In this document: positions 42,189 through 51,765 of the stretch, one piece after another
Layout: the number at the start of each line of letters is the position of its first letter
How positions within the stretch are numbered: the first letter of the stretch is position 1
Origin: Chitinophagales bacterium
GTDB taxonomy: Bacteria > Bacteroidota > Bacteroidia > Chitinophagales > Chitinophagaceae
Reading direction: 5' to 3'
NCBI GenBank assembly: GCA_017303335.1
Contig: JAFLBK010000001.1
Location: forward strand, 997,001-1,061,000
Length of the DNA stretch: 64,000 bases
Made by a program: the position numbers and the translations under genes
Notes under the pieces: generated by a model
The model's input: the letters and a program-made list of their open reading frames with translations, nothing else
Database searches by the model: none
Told to the model about the DNA's origin: nothing

Positions 42189-43040
42189 ATGAAAAAGATC
42201 ATTCTTACCATACTCAGTATATGTTTTCTGTTTACAGCAACCGCACAGATCATTTCGAACCTGGTGCTGATGGCGAAACCGCCGGCGCAGTTATCCGAAT
42301 GGGGAAGCCGGCGGGAGGTGCTGACCCTCATCCTGAACGGGCAGGGTGTGCCGGTAACACAATTTAAGATCAAAGCCGAGATCAAAACAACCGACGGAAC
42401 GGTGGTTGGCTCGGTAGACTTGGCAAGAGCGGCGGTGCTTACCGGTAACCAGGCGGGAGGCCCCACGATCCTGTTCGCCAGCGATGTGCTGCCGCTGGAG
42501 TATATGAACTTCACCGGCAAATACAAATCGGCGCTGCAGAAAACAGGTAAACTGCCCGCCGATAATTATACGCTTTGCACAAGACCTGTTCGTCCGGCCG
42601 ATTATGCCCCGCTCGGCGAAGAACAATGCAAACCCTTTTACCTGGCGTCGCTGCAGTTGCCCATACTCATGAAACCCTACAACGAAGAACTGCTCGATCC
42701 CAAGAAAGCGCAAACGGCCATTCTCTTCCGCTGGAGCCCCGTGGTCCCGGCGCAAACATCGCCGGTTACCTACCGCATACAGGTATTTGAGGTATTGAAC
42801 AATCAAAGTCCCGTACAGGCATTGCGCAGCAACCAGCCCTTGCTCGATAAAGAACTACTGGCCGTTACGCAATACATCTGGCAGCCACAGCTGACTTTTG
42901 TTAATGAGAAAAGCAAATTCATCTGGACCATTCAGTCGCTCGACAAAGACCAGAAGCCCATCACCCAAACCGACGGCAATGGCGAAGCCAGGAGCGAGCC
43001 GATCGTTTTTTATATCGGAACTTCAACAAAGCACGATTAA
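42189..43040 (+). CDS. Exported protein, paralogue of gene 1 N-terminus (surface operon, gene 4)
   Basis: 283 residues; signal peptide MKKIILTILSICFLFTATAQ. Residues about 175-280 (AILFRWSPVVPAQTSPVTYRIQVFEVL ... FIWTIQSLDKDQKPITQTDGNGEARSEPIVFYI) match residues about 170-270 of the first gene product. Starts three bases after the barrel gene, so the four genes form one operon with paralogues at both ends. Function unknown. Confidence 0.8.
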   Translation: MKKIILTILSICFLFTATAQIISNLVLMAKPPAQLSEWGSRREVLTLILNGQGVPVTQFKIKAEIKTTDGTVVGSVDLARAAVLTGNQAGGPTILFASDVLPLEYMNFTGKYKSALQKTGKLPADNYTLCTRPVRPADYAPLGEEQCKPFYLASLQLPILMKPYNEELLDPKKAQTAILFRWSPVVPAQTSPVTYRIQVFEVLNNQSPVQALRSNQPLLDKELLAVTQYIWQPQLTFVNEKSKFIWTIQSLDKDQKPITQTDGNGEARSEPIVFYIGTSTKHD

Positions 43041-43120
43041 CCACAAAGACACAAAGCTGGGCGCAAAGCGCACAAAAACGCTCTGTGTTCTTTGTGAAAA
43101 AACTTCGTGCCCTCTGTGGT
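43040..43120. repeat. ACCACAAAGACACAAAG inverted repeats without a gene
   Basis: ACCACAAAGACACAAAG at 43040-43056 faces CTCTGTGTTCTTTGTG at 43081-43096 and CCTCTGTGGT at 43111-43120. These are the same words that flank the GxxExxY cassette at 31.2-31.7 kb, but here no gene lies between; a solo copy just before recX. The first arm overlaps the stop codon of the surface operon. Confidence 0.75.
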
Positions 43121-43139
43121 TACATTTACTTTTGCTTTA

Positions 43140-43613
43140 ATGGAAAAACAATCCCTCACCCCCGACCAGGCCCTGCAGAAGATCAGGCAGTACTGCGCCT
43201 ACCAGGAACGCTCACACAGCGAGGTAAAGGATAAATTGTATGGCTATGGCTTGAACCGGCGTGAAGTGGATGAGATCCTGTCAACCCTGATCGAAGAGAA
43301 TTACCTGAATGAAGAGCGTTTTGCCATCCAGTATGCCGGTGGTAAGTTCCGGATGAAACAATGGGGCCGGGTAAAGATCCGCTACGCACTGCGGCAGAAA
43401 CAGGTGAGCGAGTACTGCATCAAAAAAGCGCTGGCTTCGATTCCGGAAACGGATTACCAACGTACCCTGCAAAAATTATTTGAGGAAAAACTCCGATCGC
43501 TCCGTAGCGAGAAAAATATGTTTACCCGCAAGCGGAAGATACAGGATCACCTTTTGCAAAAAGGATACGAAGCGGCCTTGGTGAGTTCGCTTACCGCCCA
43601 GGCAGGCGCTTAA
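43140..43613 (+). CDS. recX: Regulatory protein RecX
   Basis: 157 residues from ATG 43140. Three tandem helical repeats typical of RecX: ALQKIRQYCAYQERSHSEVKDKLYGYGLNRREVDEILSTLIEENYLNEERFAIQYA, then WGRVKIRYALRQKQVSEYCIKKAL, then KRKIQDHLLQKGYEAALVSSLT. RecX binds RecA filaments and limits recombination. A longer frame starting at 43107 would include repeat-derived residues. Its stop overlaps by four bases the stop of the WG-repeat gene on the other strand. Confidence 0.9.
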   Translation: MEKQSLTPDQALQKIRQYCAYQERSHSEVKDKLYGYGLNRREVDEILSTLIEENYLNEERFAIQYAGGKFRMKQWGRVKIRYALRQKQVSEYCIKKALASIPETDYQRTLQKLFEEKLRSLRSEKNMFTRKRKIQDHLLQKGYEAALVSSLTAQAGA

Positions 43614-45949
43614 CGCAGCGGGAACATTTTTACGCCCGATGCACGGATGCCAACAATGTTGTTTTTGTAAACGGATCCCAGGTTGTTGTAATCGGCGGAT
43701 AGCACCAGTTTGCCACTGCTGTTCACCAGCCCCAGCTTATCGCCGATCTTCACTTTGGCAAAACCGTTTTCGAAACCACCTGCATTATCGTAGATAAAAC
43801 CGGTAAGCTCTTTACCCTTACTGTCGAGTAAACCCCATTTACCGTTTTTCCTGGCCCAGGTGCGGCCTTCACTCAGCGTCATAATGTTTTCGTATTTGAA
43901 TGAAATGATGGTCGCTCCCTGCTGATCAACCAGTCCAACCTTACCGCCTTTCTGCACCGGGAAGGTTCCGCCGGCCGGGGTGCCTGCTGCCTCATAGAGC
44001 GTATTGTCGATGGATTGCCCCCTGGTATTGATGAGTTTGTATTTACCGTTTTGTTTTACCGCGGCTGCTCCTTTTGTGAAGGATGATACTTCGTCGAACT
44101 GCGTGGCGATCACCAGGATTCCCGTGGTATCGATGAAACCCCATTTGCCGCCCGATTTAACCGCCGCAAGTCCTTCGCTGTATTCGCCCGCGGCATCCCA
44201 GGTTCTGGTGCCGATCTTCTTACCCGTTTTATCCACCCAGAAATAACCGCTGTTGTCTTTGATCCAGATGCGTCCGTTCGTGCAGGGGCCTCCTTCGGTT
44301 CCGTAGACCCGGAAAGCCTCTTCGCCATTTTTGTTGAGGTAGACCATCCTGTAGGCGACCGGGTCGCTGCAGGCAGCCAATCCTTCACTGAAGGGACCGA
44401 TGAAACGCACCGCCAGGTCTTTGATCTTTTTGAAATTTTTATCGGCCAGGTAGGCGGGGCCGCTGCTGTTCTCCTGCAAGGCACAGATCCCTTCGCTGAA
44501 ATTAACGGCCGCAAAATATTCCTTTGAATTCAGTTTTTTACCGGTTGCATCGTAAAAATCATATCGGCTGCCTTTGTTCTTCAAGAGAAAAATACCAGCT
44601 TCATTAAAATCACCAACTTCGGTACCCGGTAAATCCTTTTTTGCACCGGTTGCGGGATTGATGATCTCCACGATCTGGTCGTGGCTGATCTTGAGTGAAT
44701 CTTCATTAGCGGCAAAGCCCGATGAAAAGGACCTGATATTTCCCTGCGCATAGGTCTTGACCAGCTTCCCGTTATTATCAAATACATTCACTTTGTTGTT
44801 GAATATATACAGGATACGTTCTTTGCCCAGTGAAACGGTGAGGGCCGAATCGGCAGGGACCAGCACTTTTTGTTTTTTATCGATAACGGCATAGCGGCCA
44901 TTTTGCTTGTAGTACATTTTGTCTTTCGAGTAGCCGGAGATATAGTCATACTCGGGCTTCATGACGAATTCGCCCCTGTTGTTGACCAGGCCGTATTTAT
45001 TGTCGGCCGTACGTACGATCAGGTTACCGTTGTAGTCGCTCTGTACATCTTTGTATGCTACTGGAAGAATAAGTTTGCCTGTACTGTCGATAGCGCCGCT
45101 CTGCGATTTGTTGGTTACAACGAACAAGCCACCGCTTTGCCGGTTGCCGATCGACTCATAAGGAACGCTGTTGATCTCCTTACCGGTTTTGTCGATCAGG
45201 AAGTATTCGCCGGGTATGGTAATGGTTGGCTTACCTGCGCTTCCGGCCGAGGTTCGCTTCTTCCGGGCCACAACGGCGTATCCTTTGTAAAACGGATTCG
45301 CATCTTCGTACTTTACCGGTATCACCATATTGTTCTGTTTATCGATATAGCCATACTTTCCTCCTTCTGCCGGCGAGGCGGCGGCAAGCCCATCGCTGAA
45401 CCCGGCAAAATTGAAATAGGTTGGCGGGATGATAACCGTGCCGCTGCGGTCCATATAGCCGAGTTTCCCATCCTTGCGGAAATTCATCAGGCCTTCGAGC
45501 AGGGCGCCGAGGTAATCGTATTCAACCGGGATAACCACATTTCCCTTGCTGTCGATGGCGCCCCAGTTAAAACCATAAGCATCCTTTCTCTTTTTCACCA
45601 CCGCCAGCCCGTCACTGAATCGCTCGATCTCGTAGTATTCGGGTTGGGTGATGAAGCGTTGTTCAGGAGCCTGGTAGAGGGCCGCTTTCTCCAGGGTGTC
45701 TTTCACGCTGTATATATCCGGTATTCCCGATTGGTAGATGCTTTTATAAATAAGGGGCAAGACGATCTTTTTATTTTTGTCGATCAGGCCATAGCGGGAT
45801 TCGGTCTTGGCATAATAACCCGTTCCGATCGACTGCGATTTATATACAACAGTAAAACCATCTTCATTCCTGCTAAGGGCTGTATAGTCCTGCGCAGCAA
45901 GCGCCAGGCAGGAGAAACAACCGCATACGAGTACCGCGATCTTTTTCAT
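43610..45949 (-). CDS. Exported WG-repeat protein
   Basis: 779 residues with signal peptide (MKKIAVLVCGCFSCLALAAQ). The mature protein is a chain of WG-type repeats: blocks such as FSDGLAVVKKRKDAYGFNWGAIDSKGNVVIPVEYDY, LGYMDRSGTVIIP, KYGYIDKQNNMVIPVKYED, KWGFIDTTGILVIATQFDE, KVGLVDQQGATIISFKYEN and KWGLLDSKGKELTGFIYDN. WG repeats form beta-propeller-like arrays; no enzyme activity is indicated. Stands alone; periplasmic or surface placement is inferred from the signal peptide. Confidence 0.9.
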   Translation of the reverse strand: MKKIAVLVCGCFSCLALAAQDYTALSRNEDGFTVVYKSQSIGTGYYAKTESRYGLIDKNKKIVLPLIYKSIYQSGIPDIYSVKDTLEKAALYQAPEQRFITQPEYYEIERFSDGLAVVKKRKDAYGFNWGAIDSKGNVVIPVEYDYLGALLEGLMNFRKDGKLGYMDRSGTVIIPPTYFNFAGFSDGLAAASPAEGGKYGYIDKQNNMVIPVKYEDANPFYKGYAVVARKKRTSAGSAGKPTITIPGEYFLIDKTGKEINSVPYESIGNRQSGGLFVVTNKSQSGAIDSTGKLILPVAYKDVQSDYNGNLIVRTADNKYGLVNNRGEFVMKPEYDYISGYSKDKMYYKQNGRYAVIDKKQKVLVPADSALTVSLGKERILYIFNNKVNVFDNNGKLVKTYAQGNIRSFSSGFAANEDSLKISHDQIVEIINPATGAKKDLPGTEVGDFNEAGIFLLKNKGSRYDFYDATGKKLNSKEYFAAVNFSEGICALQENSSGPAYLADKNFKKIKDLAVRFIGPFSEGLAACSDPVAYRMVYLNKNGEEAFRVYGTEGGPCTNGRIWIKDNSGYFWVDKTGKKIGTRTWDAAGEYSEGLAAVKSGGKWGFIDTTGILVIATQFDEVSSFTKGAAAVKQNGKYKLINTRGQSIDNTLYEAAGTPAGGTFPVQKGGKVGLVDQQGATIISFKYENIMTLSEGRTWARKNGKWGLLDSKGKELTGFIYDNAGGFENGFAKVKIGDKLGLVNSSGKLVLSADYNNLGSVYKNNIVGIRASGVKMFPLR

Positions 45950-46136
45950 AAAACTCTATTTGGCCTTAAATATAGTAGTGGAATCAACTGCCGGAAATAC
46001 CTTGTGCTGGGTATATGCGGAAGGTTTATGTAAAAATCATCCAGCCCCGTTTCAACCCCCGGCCATTGTATGCAACATAGAACCGCTTAACATAAAGGCC
46101 TATTCGGCAACGCTTTGCGCCCTATCTTAGCGGGCT

Positions 46137-48572
46137 ATGAGGTATTTCCTGAAGATTCCTGTTACCCTGGTACTCGTATTTTTTGCCCTGGCTGTTTCGG
46201 GCCAGGATGGTGCTGCCCAGCCTGCATTTGTCCTTACCATATTGGGCGATAAGGGTCAGCCGGTGGAAGCGGCTACGGTGGAAATGCTGCAAAACGGCAA
46301 ACTGGTAAAAGCCGCGATCACCGACGCGAAAGGCCAGGCGGGTTTTGAGAAGATCGAAGCGGGCAGCTATACATTTTCCATCAGCAGCAAGGGATACCAG
46401 GCAACAGTTACGGAAGTCTACACGTTTCCCGCCACCGGCCGGGCGCTGACGATAAACCTGCAAATAGCCGGCGCCACACTTAAAGAAGTAAGCGTAAGCG
46501 CTAAGAAACCATTCATTCAGAACAAACAGGGTAAAGTGATCCTGAATGTTGAATCGGCTGTTACCAATGTTGGCTCCACGGTGCTGGAGGTGCTGGAAAA
46601 ATCACCGGGTGTGATGGTGGATCGTAATGGGGGTATCGCCCTCCAGGGAAAAACAGGCGTACTGGTATTGATCGACGATAAGCCTACCTACCTGTCGGGC
46701 GCCGATCTCAACAACCTGCTCAGCAGCATGAGTTCTTCGCAGGTAGAACAGATCGAACTGATGACCAACCCGCCGGCCAAATACGACGCAAGCGGCAATG
46801 CCGGTATCATCAACATCAAAACAAAGAAGAACAAGGCCAGGGGTTTCAATGGCACCCTTACCATTGCCGGCGGACAGGGTGTATACCCCAAGAACAACAA
46901 CAGCCTGGTGCTGAACTACCGCAACGGCAGGTTCAATACCTTTCTTACGTACAGCATGAACCTGAGTAAATACCTCACCAGTATTTATGCCTACCGCAAG
47001 TATTACGATAAAAACGGACCGCTCTTATCCATACTCGATCAGTACTCCTATTTCTCCGGAAGGGTTTTCAACAATACGATCAAGCTGGGAACGGATTATT
47101 ATGTAACCCCCAAAACAACCATCGGGCTCGTGCTCGGCGGGTCGATCATTCACCGCAAGGGAAACAGCGATGCCATTGCCACCTGGATGGATGCCAGTCA
47201 GCATGTGGATTCGGCGATCGCTACCAACAGCAGCAGCGACAACCATTTCCGCAACGGGATGGTCAACCTCAACCTGCGGCACAGTATCTCTTCGAAGCAA
47301 GACCTGGGCGTGGATATCGACTGGCTCAATTATGCCATCAGCAGTGAACAGTATTTCAACAATCGGTTCCAGTCGCCCGGCGGATACAACGAAGCCTCGC
47401 AGGGGGACATACCTTCCTCCATCAAAATTCTCTCCGGCAAGATCGATTACAACCTGCGCTTTGGCAAGAACAACAGTTTCCAGGCGGGATGGAAATCATC
47501 GCACATCAGCACCGATAATACGGCGGCCTATGAAAATTTCGACGGGCTGAACTGGACGCCCGATTACAACAAGAGCAATCACTTCCTGTACAAGGAAAAT
47601 ATTCACGCCCTGTACAGCAGTATAGAAACCCGGCGGAAAAAAATATCCATGCAACTGGGTCTCCGGTACGAGTTCACGGGTTACGATGCCCACCAGCTTG
47701 GCAACGTGCAGCAAAAAGACTCAGCCTTCTCGCGTAATTACGACGGGTTTTTCCCAAGCGGATATATCAGCTACGAACTGGATTCATCCAATACGCTCAC
47801 GCTTACCGCCGGCCGCCGCATCGACAGGCCCGCGTTTCAGAAACTGAACCCCTTCACCTTTATCATTAACAAGTACACCTATCAAACCGGCAATCCCTTC
47901 TTCTTACCCCAGTACAGCTGGAATTTCGAACTGAGTCACCAGTACAAGAACCTGCTGACCGCCAGCGTTTCGTACAGCCATATAAAAAATTATTTTTCCC
48001 AGCTCTTCCTCACCGATACGGCAAAGGGCATCCTGTATTATTCGGAGGGCAATGTGGGCAGGGCGCATACCATCGGGGTCTCGGTTATGCTCAATGTGTC
48101 GCCGTTCAAATGGTGGTCGCTCACCGCACAGGCGGTGTACAATCACAAAGACCTGAAAGGATACAATGGCAATGTGAACTTCCGCTCCAACATCAACCAG
48201 CTTAATATCAATATCAGCAACCAGTTCAGTTTCCTGAAAGTGTATACCGGCGAGATCTCGGGCTTTTATACCAGCCGGGCCCGCAACGACCTGCAGGAAG
48301 TACTGTATCCCACCGGCCAGGTATCCCTCGGTATTTCCCGGCCCGTGCTGAAAAAGAAAGGAACGCTTAAGTTCAGCGCCCGCGATATTTTTTTTACCAA
48401 TGCCATGGAAGGACTTACCCAGTTCGACCGGGCCACCGAATACTTCATTCTCTGGCGCGACAGCCGGGTATTCAATCTCTCCTTCACCTATCGCTTTGGC
48501 AAGGCTTACAAGGCCGCCAAGCGAAGCAGCGGCAGCGCCGGCGATGAAATGCAACGGGTAGGAAACGGATAA
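46137..48572 (+). CDS. TonB-dependent receptor-like outer membrane protein
   Basis: 811 residues. Signal peptide (MRYFLKIPVTLVLVFFALAVSG), a carboxypeptidase-regulatory-like domain at about 35-110 (LGDKGQPVEAATVEMLQNGKLVKAAITDAKGQAGFEKI), a plug-like part (VSAKKPFIQNKQGKVILNVESAV ... KSPGVMVDRNGGIALQGKTGVLVLIDDKPTYLSG, NPPAKYDASGNAGIINI) and a 22-strand barrel of the OMP_b-brl_3 type (LTAGRRIDRPAFQKLNPFTF, LSHQYKNLLTASVSYSHIKN). Such receptors without a SusD partner usually take up small ligands or metal chelates. No partner genes next to it. Confidence 0.92.
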   Translation: MRYFLKIPVTLVLVFFALAVSGQDGAAQPAFVLTILGDKGQPVEAATVEMLQNGKLVKAAITDAKGQAGFEKIEAGSYTFSISSKGYQATVTEVYTFPATGRALTINLQIAGATLKEVSVSAKKPFIQNKQGKVILNVESAVTNVGSTVLEVLEKSPGVMVDRNGGIALQGKTGVLVLIDDKPTYLSGADLNNLLSSMSSSQVEQIELMTNPPAKYDASGNAGIINIKTKKNKARGFNGTLTIAGGQGVYPKNNNSLVLNYRNGRFNTFLTYSMNLSKYLTSIYAYRKYYDKNGPLLSILDQYSYFSGRVFNNTIKLGTDYYVTPKTTIGLVLGGSIIHRKGNSDAIATWMDASQHVDSAIATNSSSDNHFRNGMVNLNLRHSISSKQDLGVDIDWLNYAISSEQYFNNRFQSPGGYNEASQGDIPSSIKILSGKIDYNLRFGKNNSFQAGWKSSHISTDNTAAYENFDGLNWTPDYNKSNHFLYKENIHALYSSIETRRKKISMQLGLRYEFTGYDAHQLGNVQQKDSAFSRNYDGFFPSGYISYELDSSNTLTLTAGRRIDRPAFQKLNPFTFIINKYTYQTGNPFFLPQYSWNFELSHQYKNLLTASVSYSHIKNYFSQLFLTDTAKGILYYSEGNVGRAHTIGVSVMLNVSPFKWWSLTAQAVYNHKDLKGYNGNVNFRSNINQLNINISNQFSFLKVYTGEISGFYTSRARNDLQEVLYPTGQVSLGISRPVLKKKGTLKFSARDIFFTNAMEGLTQFDRATEYFILWRDSRVFNLSFTYRFGKAYKAAKRSSGSAGDEMQRVGNG

Positions 48573-48748
48573 AATGGATTTTCTTACGACCGTAATCAAC
48601 AGAATACACTTCACAACCAACGCCCCTGTGGCGGATCGTCAAGCATCCTTCACAATTCGTCAAACCGGTTTTTACAACGCCGGCAGGCATGTTTTCTTTG
48701 TGTAACAACGCTGGTCATCCAGCCATTACACAACTAAAAAACAAAGCC

Positions 48749-49207
48749 ATGAAATCAATTTTCAGTAAAGCCATGATGCTGGTTGCTTTCGCAGCGGCGC
48801 TTCTTTCATTCTCTCCCCGCTTTGGCGGCGAAGGATTCGAAGTTTACCTGAATGGAAAAGTGCTGCTGCAGCAATTCGGCAAAGACATGCACACCGTGAA
48901 GAGCCTGCGCCTCGGTAAACTGAACCCGCAGGACAAACTCAGCATCCGCTATTATCATTGCGGACAAAACGGAACGAACCGCACCCTGACCATCCGGGAT
49001 GAAAAGAACAATGTGCTGAAGGTTTGGCGGTATACCAATTCGGCCGCTTCGAATGAAATGCTTTGCCGTAATGAGGATATCATCAGTCTGCAAAAAACGG
49101 GGAATGCGCTTATACGGTTGTATTACTCCTGCCGCGAGGTGCCGGGAGAAAGGTTGCTGGCGAACATTGTTACCGCCGACAACCCCGTGGTGGCCGCACG
49201 TAAGTAA
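48749..49207 (+). CDS. Small exported protein
   Basis: 152 residues from ATG 48749, which begins a signal peptide (MKSIFSKAMMLVAFAAALLSFS); the frame is open from 48689 but the added part is not a natural N-terminus. The mature sequence is EGFEVYLNGKVLLQQFGKDMHTVKSLRLGKLNPQDKLSIRYYHCGQNGTNRTLTIRDEKNNVLKVWRY, then one more pair of cysteines (MLCRNED, YYSCREV). A family of secreted Bacteroidota proteins of this size exists but has no known function. Confidence 0.75.
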   Translation: MKSIFSKAMMLVAFAAALLSFSPRFGGEGFEVYLNGKVLLQQFGKDMHTVKSLRLGKLNPQDKLSIRYYHCGQNGTNRTLTIRDEKNNVLKVWRYTNSAASNEMLCRNEDIISLQKTGNALIRLYYSCREVPGERLLANIVTADNPVVAARK

Positions 49208-49222
49208 GGGAGTGCATGCAGA

Positions 49223-49257
49223 CAGACCTATAAGGTCTATAAGACCTTATAGGTCTG
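49223..49257. repeat. Perfect 16-bp inverted repeat at the end of the acyltransferase gene
   Basis: CAGACCTATAAGGTCT (49223-49238), loop ATA, AGACCTTATAGGTCTG (49242-49257). It covers the last seven codons of the minus-strand acyltransferase gene and its stop at 49237. It may act as a transcription end for the two convergent genes although no T-run follows. Confidence 0.85.
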
Positions 49258-49881
49258 ATCCTGCAGGTGCCGGAGATCTTTCTCCGGGTGTTTTCCGGTA
49301 AAGCCGGAATAGAAAGCAAGAATCTTTTTGAAATCCGCTTCTTCATCAGTACCCGGATACAGCAGTTCACCCAATACCACCTGCTTGGTTTTAAAGTCAA
49401 ATCCTACCGGCAGGATGGGAACGCCTGCCATACGGGCGATATGGTAAAAACCGCTGCGCAAACTATCTACTTTCGTTCTTGTTCCCTCGGGCGCCAGCGC
49501 CAGCAGGAATTCGTCGTGGCTGGAGAATAAGGCCGCGGCCTGCTCCACCACGCCGTGTTTACTGTGCCGGTCTACCGGCGTACCGCCCAGTTTCCGCAAC
49601 AACCAGCCCAGCGGGCCTTTGAATAATTCTTTCTTACCTAAAAATTTTGCGTGGGTGATGTTGAGTTGATTGCGGGCCCCGAAGCCGATCATGATGTCGA
49701 ACATGCTGGTATGCGGCGCAACGGCCAGCACCATCTTTTTCTGGTTGTACGGGAACGAGCCCGCGATCTTCCAGCCGGAAAGTTTCCAGTATATACGCAG
49801 CAGCAGGCGAACCATGGCGGGAAGATAGGGCATTCCGTTTAATCGCCCGGCGTTTCGGCAATTCAGTCTTTCTTTATACAT
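49237..49881 (-). CDS. plsC: 1-acyl-sn-glycerol-3-phosphate acyltransferase (PlsC family)
   Basis: 214 residues. The acyltransferase motifs are H-x4-D in VAPHTSMFDIMIG (about 57-62) and PEGTR in LALAPEGTRTKVDS (about 130-136); LGKKELFKGPLGWLLRKLGGTPVDR lies between. It acylates lysophosphatidic acid or a related acceptor at the membrane. The C-terminal residues QTYKVL are coded by the inverted repeat at 49223-49257, so the end of the protein was probably changed when the repeat arrived. Confidence 0.88.
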   Translation of the reverse strand: MYKERLNCRNAGRLNGMPYLPAMVRLLLRIYWKLSGWKIAGSFPYNQKKMVLAVAPHTSMFDIMIGFGARNQLNITHAKFLGKKELFKGPLGWLLRKLGGTPVDRHSKHGVVEQAAALFSSHDEFLLALAPEGTRTKVDSLRSGFYHIARMAGVPILPVGFDFKTKQVVLGELLYPGTDEEADFKKILAFYSGFTGKHPEKDLRHLQDQTYKVL

Positions 49882-50021
49882 TTATTTCCGTAAGAACGAT
49901 TGCTTTCCGCCACGGCCGTGATGACGATCACATTCCCGGCTGAAAAAGATCAGTATGCCCCCGGCATAAACAAAGCAATTTGTGCAACTGAAATTTTTTC
50001 CTGAACCAGATATACAGTACC

Positions 50022-51686
50022 ATGAAGTCAGACTACGAAATTGCCCAGTCAACCCCCGTCCGGCCCATTACATCCATTGCCACCGATATGGGTGTTCCGG
50101 CCGACATGCTGATCCCTTATGGATATCATAAGGCTAAGGTCAATATCCGTTCTTTTGATGAAGCAAAGATCGCCGCCTCCAAACTGATTCTTGTATCGGC
50201 GATCACACCCACCAAGGCGGGCATCGGCAAAACCACCACCTCGATCGGTTTGGCCGACGGCTTGAAAAAACTCGGAAAGAATGTTGTACTCGCTTTGCGT
50301 GAACCTTCCCTGGGACCCTGCTTTGGTATGAAGGGAGGCGCTGCCGGCGGCGGCTACTCGCAGGTGATACCCATGGAAGAGATCAACCTGCACTTCAACG
50401 GCGATTTTCACGCGATCACCGCGGCAAATAATACCCTGGCCGCCCTGCTGGATAATTACCGCTTTTACAACCGCGGCAAACCCGAAGGCGTAAAAACCGT
50501 ATTATTTAAAAGATGCCTGGATGTGAACGACCGGGTGTTGCGGAAGATCGTTACCGGGCTGGATACACCCAACAATGGTATCCCGAGCGAAACCGGTTTT
50601 GTGATCACACCGGCCAGCGAGATCATGGCCGTGCTCTGTTTGTCGGAGAGCCTGGATGAACTGCGGCAGAAGATCGATGACATGCTGCTTGGCTTCACCT
50701 TCGCCGGAAATGGTTTCACCACCAAAGATCTCGGTGTTACGGGCGCCATCACCGCATTGCTGAAAGACGCTATACAACCCAACCTTGTTCAAACACTGGA
50801 AGGAACGCCGGCCATGATACATGGCGGACCCTTCGCCAATATCGCTCATGGCTGCAATTCGCTGATGGCTACCAAAACAGCCCTGCAGTTTGGCGACTAT
50901 GTGGTAACCGAAGCCGGATTCGCCTCCGACCTCGGCGCCGAAAAATTCTTTAACATCAAATGCCGAAAGGCCGGGCTGCAGCCTGCCATGAGCGTACTGG
51001 TGGCAACCTCCCAGGCGCTGAAACTAAGCGGCGGCGCCACCGAGAAAACCATGATGCTGCCCGATAAGGAAACGCTGAAGAAAGGTCTTCGCAACCTGGA
51101 GAAACACATCAGCATACTTAAGTCTTTCGGGCAACGGGTACTGGTATCGCTCAACAAATATCATTTTGATACCGAAGAAGAACTGGCCTACCTGCGCAGC
51201 TGGTGCGCCGAGCGGGACGTTCATTTTGCCGTCAACCAGTCGTTCAGCCAGGGCGGGGCCGGCGCGGTGGAAATGGCGCAGGCTGTTGTGGACATCTGCG
51301 AAAAACCGTCCGCCCCGTTGCAGCATACCTACAACCCCGACGACGATATCGAAACCAAGATCCGCAAGATCGTAACAACCATCTACGGTGGTAAAGACGT
51401 GGTGCTGTATAAGAAAGCGCAGGAAGCATTGAAAAAAATCAAGGCGCTCGGCCTCGAACACCTGCCCGTATGCATGGCGAAAACACAATACAGTTTTACA
51501 CACAACCCGGCCATCAGCGGACTGGATGGCGATTTCAAGATCGACGTCGACGACCTGGTGATCAGTAAAGGCGCCGGTTTTATCGTGGCCGTATGCGGTG
51601 AAATGGTGCGTATGCCCGGTTTGCCCAAACTGCCCCAGGCAAACAACATTGATGTGGTGGATGGTAAGATCGTGGGAGTAAGCTGA
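50022..51686 (+). CDS. fhs: Formate--tetrahydrofolate ligase
   Basis: 554 residues, close to the usual 555-560. P-loop TPTKAGIGKTTTSIGLADGL at about 62-81; EPSLGPCFGMKGGAAGGGYSQVIPMEEINLHFNGDFHAI at about 95-130 is the strongly conserved family block; further GGPFANIAHGCNS, TEAGFASDLGAEKF and KTQYSFTHNP. It makes 10-formyl-tetrahydrofolate from formate and ATP for purine and fMet-tRNA synthesis. Stands alone upstream of a sensor kinase gene with 79 bases between. Confidence 0.96.
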   Translation: MKSDYEIAQSTPVRPITSIATDMGVPADMLIPYGYHKAKVNIRSFDEAKIAASKLILVSAITPTKAGIGKTTTSIGLADGLKKLGKNVVLALREPSLGPCFGMKGGAAGGGYSQVIPMEEINLHFNGDFHAITAANNTLAALLDNYRFYNRGKPEGVKTVLFKRCLDVNDRVLRKIVTGLDTPNNGIPSETGFVITPASEIMAVLCLSESLDELRQKIDDMLLGFTFAGNGFTTKDLGVTGAITALLKDAIQPNLVQTLEGTPAMIHGGPFANIAHGCNSLMATKTALQFGDYVVTEAGFASDLGAEKFFNIKCRKAGLQPAMSVLVATSQALKLSGGATEKTMMLPDKETLKKGLRNLEKHISILKSFGQRVLVSLNKYHFDTEEELAYLRSWCAERDVHFAVNQSFSQGGAGAVEMAQAVVDICEKPSAPLQHTYNPDDDIETKIRKIVTTIYGGKDVVLYKKAQEALKKIKALGLEHLPVCMAKTQYSFTHNPAISGLDGDFKIDVDDLVISKGAGFIVAVCGEMVRMPGLPKLPQANNIDVVDGKIVGVS

Positions 51687-51765
51687 TCTGCTGAACTGAC
51701 GGGGGTCATTTTAACGGCACATACACAGGGTTATCTTGCACCTATAAATACCGCAAGGGTATACC

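Noticed and set aside
35472..43040. Polysaccharide utilisation locus
   Set aside because: No SusC/SusD pair or glycan enzymes; the barrel has no TonB plug.
44870..46033. 387-codon open frame on the + strand
   Set aside because: Antisense of the WG-repeat gene.
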